This document shows positions 1 to 6,423 of a stretch of DNA of 13,026 nucleotides, one piece after another. The position numbers were made by a program, and so were the translations under genes. A model generated the notes under the pieces. The model had not been told where the DNA came from. It ran no database searches and was given only the letters and a program-made list of their open reading frames with translations. Within the stretch, counting starts at the first letter, position 1. Each line of letters opens with the position of its first letter. The stretch covers positions 1 to 13,026 of the forward strand of contig JADHLR010000034.1 of the NCBI GenBank assembly GCA_016780525.1, given 5' to 3'. The DNA comes from Candidatus Puniceispirillum sp. (lineage in GTDB: Bacteria; Pseudomonadota; Alphaproteobacteria; Puniceispirillales; Puniceispirillaceae).

Positions 1-1
1 T

Positions 2-46
2 GATGAAATTCGCATTCCAAAAGGCAAAACCGTATTGGATGCATAA
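2..46 (+). CDS. C-terminal tail of an unidentified upstream gene (partial)
   Basis: An open frame enters from the left edge and ends at a TAA at 44-46, encoding the last 14 residues DEIRIPKGKTVLDA. It is too short to assign to a family. That a gene ends here is supported by the perfect hairpin at 52-79 and the strong terminator at 93-128 just downstream, both expected after a gene reading in from the left. An alternative frame (3-68, starting with ATG and encoding 21 residues) cannot be excluded, so the reading frame is uncertain. Confidence 0.35.
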   Translation, partial: DEIRIPKGKTVLDA

Positions 47-51
47 CATCA

Positions 52-79
52 ATGCGCTGTTTTGTTGAAAACAGCGCAT
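52..79 (+). other. Perfect 12-bp hairpin downstream of the upstream gene
   Basis: Bases 52-63 and 68-79 are exact reverse complements around a four-base GTTG loop. No run of T follows, so it is not a classical intrinsic terminator alone. Placed between a probable stop codon (46) and the true terminator at 93-128, it probably protects the 3' end of the upstream transcript or helps RNA polymerase pause. The structure is directly visible; the role is inferred. Confidence 0.6.
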
Positions 80-92
80 AAACCAACAAAAG

Positions 93-128
93 AACGGGGT
101 AGGGGCTTTTTCCTGCCCCGTTTTTTTT
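93..128 (+). terminator. Intrinsic (rho-independent) terminator of the upstream gene
   Basis: A GC-rich stem pairs 93-103 with 112-122 (11 pairs including one G-T) around a loop of about 8 nt. It is followed by an uninterrupted run of eight T at 121-128. This is a textbook terminator for transcription entering from the left, and it isolates the upstream gene from the small membrane-protein gene starting at 197. Confidence 0.9.
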
Positions 129-196
129 GCTAGGATCTGGCGCACCGGTGCCGGCCTTGATAGGGTTGTGACCGGGACAGGGGGAGAATCTCAATA

Positions 197-547
197 ATGA
201 CTGAATTTCCGATCGCGGTGATCGTCTTTGATTATATTCTTGGCGCGGCGATGTGGACCTTAATCGGCCGCTTCGGCATGTCAATTTTTGTCTCTGAACA
301 GTCCGATTTCTTTTTTATGAAGGCGTTTGTCAAATTTACCGATCCGATGATCCGGGTGATGGCAAAAGTGACGCCGCCTTTTCTGATCGACCGGTTAAAG
401 CCGCTCTATGTGGCGTGGTTTTTGTTTATGATCAGGTTTTATGTGATGCCGCTGATTTTAGGGTATGATGTGATGGGCATGCTGTCCTTCCCGCTTGAGT
501 CAGACGCAGCTTTAATTATTTATGATTTGGGGCAAATATTCAGATAA
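197..547 (+). CDS. Small YggT-like integral membrane protein (hypothetical)
   Basis: This is a 116-residue protein with two hydrophobic blocks, about residues 6-32 and 69-96. Between them is a polar and amphipathic stretch containing FTDPMIRVMAKVTP. The arrangement (hydrophobic segment, then a D-P-x-I/L-R-x-x-x-x-x-x-P loop, then a second hydrophobic segment) resembles the YggT family of small membrane proteins, but the match is by eye and only moderate. The start is supported by a purine-rich GGGGAGA (181-187) nine bases upstream of the ATG. The gene follows a strong terminator, so a promoter should lie in 129-180, but I see no convincing -35/-10 pair. A perfect 10-bp palindrome, GCACCGGTGC, lies at 142-151. 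prpE begins 48 nt downstream, so the two could be cotranscribed. Function is unknown. Confidence 0.8.
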   Translation: MTEFPIAVIVFDYILGAAMWTLIGRFGMSIFVSEQSDFFFMKAFVKFTDPMIRVMAKVTPPFLIDRLKPLYVAWFLFMIRFYVMPLILGYDVMGMLSFPLESDAALIIYDLGQIFR

Positions 548-595
548 TGGATATGCGCCTACTGGTATGAAGGGCATAGGTTGGGGGACCGAGAG

Positions 596-2491
596 ATGCA
601 GGACTATGCGGCACTATATACGCAATCTGTTGATGATGTTGACACATTCTGGCTGAACGCGGCGCAGCATATCGCGTGGGATACGCCGCCGCAAACGGCC
701 CTCGATCGCAGCGACGCCCCGTTCTACCACTGGTATCCTGACGGCCGGTTAAATACCTGCTTTAACGCTGTTGACCGGCATGTGCTGGCCGGGCGTGGCG
801 CGCAGAACGCAATCATTTATGATTCGCCGATCACGGGCGCAAAACGCCATATCAGCTTTGCCGAGCTACAGCAACAGACCGCACGATTTGCCGGCATGTT
901 GGCGCGGCTAGGTGTGCAGACAGGCGACCGGGTGATTATCTATATGCCGATGATCCCGGAAGCTGTTGTGGCGATGCTCGGTTGCGCGCGCCTTGGTGCG
1001 GTGCATTCGGTGGTGTTCGGCGGATTTGCCGCGGCAGAGCTTGCCAAACGCATCGATGACGCCACGCCAAAGGTGATTATCAGCGCCTCATGTGGGCATG
1101 AACCTGGCCGGGTGGTGGAATATAAACCATTGCTTGATGCCGCCATTGATCAATCAATACATAAGCCGGACAATTGCGTTATCGTGCAGCGCGATGCGGT
1201 GCAGGCGGAATTAATCGAGGGGCGCGATCTTGAGTGGCATCAGGCGCATGAGGGGGCCGCGGAAATGGCGCCGATCTCGGTGCATGCGAATGATCCGCTT
1301 TATATCCTTTACACCTCGGGCACAACCGGACAGCCAAAAGGTGTGGTGCGGGACAATGGCGGGCATGCTGTCGCGCTGCATTGGTCAATGCGGCATATCT
1401 ATGATGTGGAACCGGGCGATGTCTATTGGGCGGCGTCGGATATTGGCTGGGTTGTCGGGCATTCCTATATCACCTATGCGCCATTGATTTATGGGTGCAC
1501 AACCATATTGTTTGAGGGCAAACCGATTGGGACACCGGATGCCGGTGTGTTCTGGCGGGTGATTGCCGAGCATCAGGTCAAGGTGTTATTCACAGCGCCG
1601 ACCGCTTTTCGGGCGATCAAACGAGCCGACCCTGAGGGTGAGTTTTTAAAACAGCATGATACCTCTTGTCTGAAATATCTGTTTCTGGCTGGCGAACGTG
1701 CCGACCCGGATACAATCAGCTGGGCAGAGCGACAGCTTGGGGTGCCGGTGATCGATCATTGGTGGCAAACCGAAACCGGCTGGTCAATTTGTGCGAACCC
1801 GATGGGGGTTGAACATTTGCCGGTCAAGCTGGGGTCGCCATCAGTCGCCATGCCCGGCTATATGATCGATATTCTGGACAGTCAGGGCAATGTTTTGCCG
1901 GCTGGCGAACTGGGGGCGATTTCAATTAAATTGCCATTGCCGCCTTCGTGCCTTGTCACAATCTGGGGCGCGGATCAGGCATTCATTGATAAATATTTCA
2001 GCTCTTTCCCGGGCTATTATGAAACCGGTGATGCTGGATATTGTGATGCTGACGGGTATCTCTATATCATGGCGCGCACCGATGATGTGATTAATGTCGC
2101 CGGCCACCGCTTGTCCACCGGCCAGCTCGAAGAAGTGCTTTCGGATCACCCGGATATCGCCGAATGCGCGGTGATTGGTGTGGCCGATCAATTAAAGGGG
2201 CAGTTGCCGATCGGTTTGATTTGCCTGTATCCGTCAAGTCAGCGCGCCGGGCAGGATATTATTGCCGAAGCGATTGAACTGGTGCGCAACCGTGTTGGGC
2301 GGGTGGCTGCGTTGAATCAACTGGTGATTGTCGACAGGCTGCCGAAAACGCGGTCGGGCAAGGTGCTGCGCGGCACTGTTGCCAAAATTGCCGATGGCAC
2401 CACATGGACGATGCCGGCAACCATTGATGATCCGGTTATTCTGGATGAAATCACCGCCGCATTAAAAACCATTGGATATGCCGGCGGCTAG
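596..2491 (+). CDS. prpE: Propionyl-CoA synthetase (propionate--CoA ligase, AMP-forming)
   Basis: This 631-residue cytoplasmic adenylate-forming enzyme activates propionate with ATP and CoA through a propionyl-AMP intermediate. The N-terminal ACS domain is followed by the phosphate-binding motif YTSGTTGQPKG (residues 239-249). The next residues, VVRDNGGHAVAL, are typical of PrpE rather than acetyl-CoA synthetase. Further signatures are WWQTETGW (389-396), the YxTGD element, the RTDDVINVAGHR hinge, and the C-terminal PKTRSGK with the catalytic, acetylatable Lys at about 589. The length matches Salmonella PrpE (about 630). I chose ATG 596 because GGGGGACCGAG precedes it at suitable spacing; a TTG at 581 in the same frame would add five residues and lacks its own site. 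No prpBCD or methylmalonyl genes are in the window. Acetyl-CoA synthetase is the main alternative. Confidence 0.9.
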   Translation: MQDYAALYTQSVDDVDTFWLNAAQHIAWDTPPQTALDRSDAPFYHWYPDGRLNTCFNAVDRHVLAGRGAQNAIIYDSPITGAKRHISFAELQQQTARFAGMLARLGVQTGDRVIIYMPMIPEAVVAMLGCARLGAVHSVVFGGFAAAELAKRIDDATPKVIISASCGHEPGRVVEYKPLLDAAIDQSIHKPDNCVIVQRDAVQAELIEGRDLEWHQAHEGAAEMAPISVHANDPLYILYTSGTTGQPKGVVRDNGGHAVALHWSMRHIYDVEPGDVYWAASDIGWVVGHSYITYAPLIYGCTTILFEGKPIGTPDAGVFWRVIAEHQVKVLFTAPTAFRAIKRADPEGEFLKQHDTSCLKYLFLAGERADPDTISWAERQLGVPVIDHWWQTETGWSICANPMGVEHLPVKLGSPSVAMPGYMIDILDSQGNVLPAGELGAISIKLPLPPSCLVTIWGADQAFIDKYFSSFPGYYETGDAGYCDADGYLYIMARTDDVINVAGHRLSTGQLEEVLSDHPDIAECAVIGVADQLKGQLPIGLICLYPSSQRAGQDIIAEAIELVRNRVGRVAALNQLVIVDRLPKTRSGKVLRGTVAKIADGTTWTMPATIDDPVILDEITAALKTIGYAGG

Positions 2492-2685
2492 GCTCTGATC
2501 TATCTCTGGTTTTTCAAACGGGGCGATTTCTGTCTGTTTTTGATGTAAAACCGTCGAAATTGATGTAGGTTGCGCAGTGGTGCTGTTCATCATGGATGCC
2601 AGCAGCGTTTCCTTATGGTCAGACGAATTGTGATACAAAACAAAGCATGTCTCTTTGAGACCAGACTTCAAAATTGGAGGATAAA
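2492..2685 (+). other. Intergenic region upstream of the ABC importer, with repeats and small hairpins
   Basis: This is a 194-nt AT-richer spacer with no convincing gene. It contains two direct copies of TTGATGTA (2540-2547 and 2560-2567), exactly 20 bp apart, which would put them on the same face of the helix, as expected of a tandem activator or repressor site. A small interrupted hairpin lies at 2581-2604 (stems of 5 and 4 bp). A 5-bp hairpin GTCTC-TTT-GAGAC lies at 2649-2661. The importer promoter is expected here, but no -35/-10 pair is strong enough to name. No terminator is visible after prpE, so read-through from prpE is possible. Confidence 0.45.
2540..2567. repeat. Tandem TTGATGTA direct repeat, 20-bp period (possible operator)
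   Basis: Two identical 8-mers start at 2540 and 2560. Their 20-bp spacing is close to two helical turns and they lie 119-146 nt before the start codon of the binding-protein gene. The repeats are directly seen; a regulatory role is inferred and no specific regulator family is indicated. Confidence 0.35.
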
Positions 2686-3867
2686 ATGAAAAAATCTATT
2701 GCGCTTGCAACGGCTGCAGCATTGCTTGCAGCCCCGGCAATGGCGGAAACAGTGAAAATAGGTGTTTTGCTTGGCTTTACCGGCCCGATTGAATCCCTGA
2801 CGCCGGATATGGCGGCCGGGGCGGAACTGGCGATGGCAGAAGCGTCAAAAAGCGGCAAATTTATGGGGGGCTCGATGATTGAGCCGGTACGCGGGGATTC
2901 CACCTGCGTCGATGCAGCGGCAGCCACCGCAACAGCCGAGCGGCTGATCACCAGTGACAAAGTGGTTGGTATCATGGGTGCCGATTGTTCTGGCGTGACC
3001 ACTGCAATTTTGCAGAATGTCGCCACCGCCAAGGGCGTGGTGATGATCTCACCATCAGCGACATCGCCAGCACTATCGACGATCGAGGATAATGGCCTGT
3101 TTTTCCGCACATCACCATCGGACGCACGTCAGGGACAGGTGCTGGCCCAAATCCTAAAGGAAAAAGGCGTCACCTCAGCGGCCATCAGCTATACCAATAA
3201 TGACTATGGCAAGGGTCTGGCAGACAGCATCCAGAGCAATTTTGAAGCTGTTGGTGGCAAAGTCACCATCACCGCATCACATGAGGATGGCAAAGGTGAT
3301 TATGGTGCAGAAGTCGGCGCGCTGGCACAGGCCGGCGGTGATGTGCTGATTGTTGCGGGTTATCTCGATCAGGGTGGTAAGGGCATTATTCAGGCATCGC
3401 TCGACGCCGGTGCTTTTGACACATTTGTCCTGCCTGATGGGATGATTGGCGACAGCCTGCCCGAATCTATCGGGGCTGATCTGAACGGGTCATATGGCAC
3501 CTTGCCAGCGGCGCAGGGTAACGGTGTTGCCACCTTTGAAAAGCTGGCTGGTGAGGCCGGTTTTAAGGCCGGGCCATACGCCCCACAATCCTATGATGCA
3601 GCTGCCCTGATGATTTTGGCGATGCAGGCATCTGGCTCAACCGACAGCAATACATTCAAGACAAAAATCATGGATGTGGCGAATGCCCCTGGTGAGAAAA
3701 TTAACCCCGGTGAGTTGGGTAAAGCCCTCGAAATTATTGCCGCTGGTGGTGATGTCGATTACGTCGGGGCCTCTGATGTTGAATTGATTGGCCCGGGTGA
3801 GTCAGCTGGTAGCTTCCAGGAAGTGGTTGTCAAAAACCAGAAAATTACACCTGTTCGGTTCTGGTAA
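2686..3867 (+). CDS. Periplasmic branched-chain amino acid type ABC substrate-binding protein
   Basis: This 393-residue secreted receptor is of the LivJ/LivK-like type I periplasmic binding fold (Peripla_BP_6). It begins with a clear Sec signal peptide: MKK, a hydrophobic Ala/Leu-rich core, and an AMA cleavage site at about residue 20. The mature start ETVKIGVLLGFTGP is the usual first strand and ligand-contact turn of the family. The VVGIMGADCSG and VVMISPSATSPAL segments match the second strand and the Ser/Thr ligand-binding loop. Two Cys, in the DSTC and GADC segments, could form a disulfide. The ATG at 2686 is chosen because GGAGG (2675-2679) sits six bases upstream and the signal peptide starts exactly there; an in-frame TTG at 2674 is part of the ribosome-binding region. 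A terminator hairpin directly follows, consistent with the binding protein being made in excess over the membrane components. Ligand identity cannot be read from sequence. Confidence 0.92.
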   Translation: MKKSIALATAAALLAAPAMAETVKIGVLLGFTGPIESLTPDMAAGAELAMAEASKSGKFMGGSMIEPVRGDSTCVDAAAATATAERLITSDKVVGIMGADCSGVTTAILQNVATAKGVVMISPSATSPALSTIEDNGLFFRTSPSDARQGQVLAQILKEKGVTSAAISYTNNDYGKGLADSIQSNFEAVGGKVTITASHEDGKGDYGAEVGALAQAGGDVLIVAGYLDQGGKGIIQASLDAGAFDTFVLPDGMIGDSLPESIGADLNGSYGTLPAAQGNGVATFEKLAGEAGFKAGPYAPQSYDAAALMILAMQASGSTDSNTFKTKIMDVANAPGEKINPGELGKALEIIAAGGDVDYVGASDVELIGPGESAGSFQEVVVKNQKITPVRFW

Positions 3868-3878
3868 AAACTGTTGAT

Positions 3879-3911
3879 AATCGGCCCGGGCTTTGGTCTG
3901 GGCCGATTTTT
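3879..3911 (+). terminator. Intercistronic terminator or attenuator between binding protein and livG
   Basis: Bases 3879-3887 pair perfectly with 3900-3908 (AATCGGCCC with GGGCCGATT), enclosing a 12-nt loop. A run of five T follows at 3907-3911. Because the downstream liv genes have no other obvious promoter, this is probably a leaky terminator or 3'-end stabiliser that sets a high ratio of binding protein to permease. Confidence 0.8.
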
Positions 3912-3923
3912 CAATTCTGATTT

Positions 3924-4706
3924 ATGTTACAGATTTCTGACCTTCATATGCATTTTGGCGGCATCCGCGCGGTTGATGGCGTTTCATTGACGCTCGCGCC
4001 AGGCAAAATTACCGGCCTGATCGGGCCAAATGGTGCCGGCAAAACGACGCTTTTTAATGTCATCGCCGGGTTGCATAAACCCACATCTGGCACGGTGCGG
4101 CTTGATGGCGAAGATATTACCGGATTGCCGCCACATGCGTTGTTCCACAAAGGCATGTTGCGCACTTTTCAAATCGCGCATGAATTTTCAACGCTGACAG
4201 TGCGTGAAAATTTGATGATGGTGCCGCCGCAGCAATCTGGTGAGCGGCTGCTTGATGTGTGGCTCCGCCCAGATAAAATCCGCGCTGAAGAGGCGGCGAT
4301 TGCGGCCCGCGCTGATGACGTCATTGAATTTCTGCAAATCGAGGCTGTCGCCCATGAATTGGCTGGCAATTTATCCGGTGGCCAGAAAAAGCTGTTGGAA
4401 CTGGGCCGGACGATGATGGTCGATGCCAAAATCGTGTTTCTTGACGAGGTTGGGGCCGGGGTCAATCGCACTTTGCTGAATGTGATTGGCGATGCGGTGC
4501 TGCGGTTGAACCAAGAGCGCGGCTATACCTTTTGCATGATTGAGCATGATATGGAATTTATCACTCGTTTATGTGACCCGGTGATTGTTTTGGCCGAAGG
4601 TCAGGTGCTGGCCACTGGCAGTGCCGAAAGCGTCAAAAATAATGATGCTGTGATCGAAGCCTATTTAGGCACCGGGCTGAAAAACCGCGAAAAGGCCGGC
4701 GCATGA
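3924..4706 (+). CDS. livG: Branched-chain amino acid type ABC transporter ATP-binding protein LivG
   Basis: This 260-residue ATPase subunit is one of the two that power the importer from the cytoplasmic face. Visible motifs are Walker A GPNGAGKTT (34-42), signature LSGGQ (150-154), Walker B IVFLDE (170-175) and the switch His in MIEHD (about 208). The N-terminus MLQISDLHMHFGGIRAVDGVS and the C-terminal LAEGQVLATGSAESV are typical of LivG. One oddity is that the residue after the Walker B Glu is Val (DEVGAGVN) where most family members have Pro (DEP). Also, no Shine-Dalgarno sequence precedes the ATG: the 12 bases between the terminator T-run and the start are AT-rich. The start is nevertheless favoured because it gives the standard family N-terminus. 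It overlaps livF by 4 nt (ATGA at 4703-4706). Confidence 0.93.
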   Translation: MLQISDLHMHFGGIRAVDGVSLTLAPGKITGLIGPNGAGKTTLFNVIAGLHKPTSGTVRLDGEDITGLPPHALFHKGMLRTFQIAHEFSTLTVRENLMMVPPQQSGERLLDVWLRPDKIRAEEAAIAARADDVIEFLQIEAVAHELAGNLSGGQKKLLELGRTMMVDAKIVFLDEVGAGVNRTLLNVIGDAVLRLNQERGYTFCMIEHDMEFITRLCDPVIVLAEGQVLATGSAESVKNNDAVIEAYLGTGLKNREKAGA

Positions 4707-5407
4707 CGGCGCTTGTGGGAACGGCGATGACCGGCGGCTATGGCGGCGCGGATATTCTGAAAGGCTGCACAATTGCTGTCGAAGCCGGCGAAATTGCCGT
4801 CATTGTCGGGCCGAATGGTGCCGGCAAGTCGACAGCGATGAAGGCGATGTTTGGGATGCTCGATTTGCGCGCCGGAACGGTGTTGTTGAATGGCGATGAT
4901 ATTTCCGATCTGCCGCCACAACAACGGGTGCGACGCGGTATGGGATTTGTGCCGCAGACACAAAATGTTTTCACCTCTATGACGGTTGAAGAAAATCTGC
5001 AAATGGGCGGCTTTATTCGCGGTGATGATTTTTCCGGCACAATTGAAGAAATTTACCGCCTGTTTCCGGTGTTGCGGGAAAAGCGCGCGCAACCCGCCGG
5101 CGAATTATCCGGTGGTCAACGCCAGCAGGTCGCGGTGGGCCGGGCGTTGATGACACAGCCAAAAGTATTGATGCTGGACGAACCAACAGCGGGCGTGTCG
5201 CCAATTGTGATGGGTGAGCTGTTTGACCGTATCATTGATGTGGCGCAGACCGGCATTGCGATATTGATGGTTGAACAAAATGCCAAACAGGCATTGCAAA
5301 TTGCCGATCGTGGCTATGTTCTGGTGCAGGGTGAAAACCGCTATACAGACAGCGGCGCGGCGCTGCTGGCAAACCCGGATGTGCGCCGGGCCTTTTTGGG
5401 AGGCTGA
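4703..5407 (+). CDS. livF: Branched-chain amino acid type ABC transporter ATP-binding protein LivF
   Basis: This 234-residue second ATPase of the importer is the usual LivF length. Motifs are a Tyr in TGGYGG (about residue 13, A-loop position), Walker A GPNGAGKST (36-44), the Q-loop FVPQTQNVF, signature LSGGQ (135-139) and Walker B LMLDEPTAG with D159/E160. The switch position carries VEQN, with Gln instead of His, which is normal for the LivF subfamily. The ATG overlaps the livG stop (ATGA), so translation is probably coupled. The stop codon shares its last base with the first possible livH ATG. Confidence 0.94.
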   Translation: MTALVGTAMTGGYGGADILKGCTIAVEAGEIAVIVGPNGAGKSTAMKAMFGMLDLRAGTVLLNGDDISDLPPQQRVRRGMGFVPQTQNVFTSMTVEENLQMGGFIRGDDFSGTIEEIYRLFPVLREKRAQPAGELSGGQRQQVAVGRALMTQPKVLMLDEPTAGVSPIVMGELFDRIIDVAQTGIAILMVEQNAKQALQIADRGYVLVQGENRYTDSGAALLANPDVRRAFLGG

Positions 5408-5409
5408 TG

Positions 5410-6423
5410 ATGGAATCGGCACTAAATGCGCTGATTTTGATTGGCAATTATATTGTCGTTCCCGGGCTTGCCTATGGCTGCCAATTGGCGCTTGGTGCGC
5501 TTGGCGTGACGATGATTTATGCGGTTTTGCGGTTTTCAAATTTTGGCCATGGCGAGATTATGTCCTTTGGCACAATGCTGGTGATCTTGGCAACATTTGC
5601 CCTACAAAGTGCCGGGCTGTCGATAGCGCCATTGCCAACCGCGTTACTGGCGCTGCCGGTGGGGATTATTGGGGCGATCGGGTTATGTCTGCTGCTTGAC
5701 CGCTATGTCTATAAATTTTACCGGCAACAACGCGCCAGTCCGGTGATTTACCTGATCGTTTCGATTGGCACGATGTTTATCATCGGCGGACTTATTCGCT
5801 TTATTATCGGGCCGCAGGATCGCAATTTTGCCGATGGTGAGCGCTTTATCGTCAAGGCCAGTGCGTTTAAGGCCAATACCGGATTTTCCGAGGGGCTGGC
5901 GATTAAAACAGCCCAAGGTGTAACGGTGCTGACAACCTTTGCTGTTGTTGGGCTGGTGTTCTGGTTTTTAAATTATACGCGTACCGGCAAATCGATGCGG
6001 GCCTTTGCTGACAACGAAGATCTGGCGTTGTTGTCAGGCATTGATCCGGATCGGGTGGTGCGGATCACCTGGATTATCACGGCGGTTCTGGCCACCATTG
6101 CCGGCACGCTATATGGGCTTGATAAAAGCTATAAACCGCTGGTCTATTTGCATTTGTTATTGCCGATTTTTGCCGCTGCCATTGTTGGCGGTGTCGGTAA
6201 CCCGCTGGGGGCGATTGCCGGCGGTTTTGTCATCGCTTTTTCTGAACTTGCGATCACCTTTGCCTATAAAAAAGTGGCGGGCTATCTGATTGGTGATGGG
6301 GTTTTGGGTGACGGATTGTTACAGCTGTTATCGACGGACTATAAGTTTGCCGTTTCCTTTTTGATATTGGTGGTGGTTTTGTTGGTCAAACCCACCGGTA
6401 TATTTAGTGGGAAGACATTATGA
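5410..6423 (+). CDS. livH: Branched-chain amino acid type ABC transporter permease LivH
   Basis: This is a 337-residue polytopic inner-membrane permease (BPD_transp_2 family). The N-terminal MIYAVLRFSNFGHGEIMSFG motif is the diagnostic LivH segment, and MRAFADNEDLALLSGID is the cytoplasmic coupling loop that contacts the ATPases. The GGVGNPLGAIAGG segment is the conserved near-C-terminal Gly-rich turn. About eight hydrophobic segments are visible. Two adjacent ATGs (5407 and 5410) compete; GGGAGG at 5398-5403 leaves six bases to 5410 but only three to 5407, so 5410 is preferred, a one-residue difference. At 337 aa it is slightly longer than E. coli LivH (308 aa), mainly from a hydrophilic loop around GPQDRNFADGERF. 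It overlaps livM by 4 nt. Confidence 0.93.
   Translation: MESALNALILIGNYIVVPGLAYGCQLALGALGVTMIYAVLRFSNFGHGEIMSFGTMLVILATFALQSAGLSIAPLPTALLALPVGIIGAIGLCLLLDRYVYKFYRQQRASPVIYLIVSIGTMFIIGGLIRFIIGPQDRNFADGERFIVKASAFKANTGFSEGLAIKTAQGVTVLTTFAVVGLVFWFLNYTRTGKSMRAFADNEDLALLSGIDPDRVVRITWIITAVLATIAGTLYGLDKSYKPLVYLHLLLPIFAAAIVGGVGNPLGAIAGGFVIAFSELAITFAYKKVAGYLIGDGVLGDGLLQLLSTDYKFAVSFLILVVVLLVKPTGIFSGKTL

Noticed and set aside
142..151. Perfect 10-bp palindrome GCACCGGTGC upstream of the small membrane-protein gene as an operator
   Set aside because: A single short GC-rich palindrome can easily occur by chance, and no nearby promoter could be defined to support it.
2619..3110. 163-codon open frame on the minus strand over the binding-protein gene
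   Set aside because: It mirrors the GC/Ala-rich codons of the binding protein, has no family resemblance and overlaps a clear signal-peptide-bearing gene and its ribosome site.
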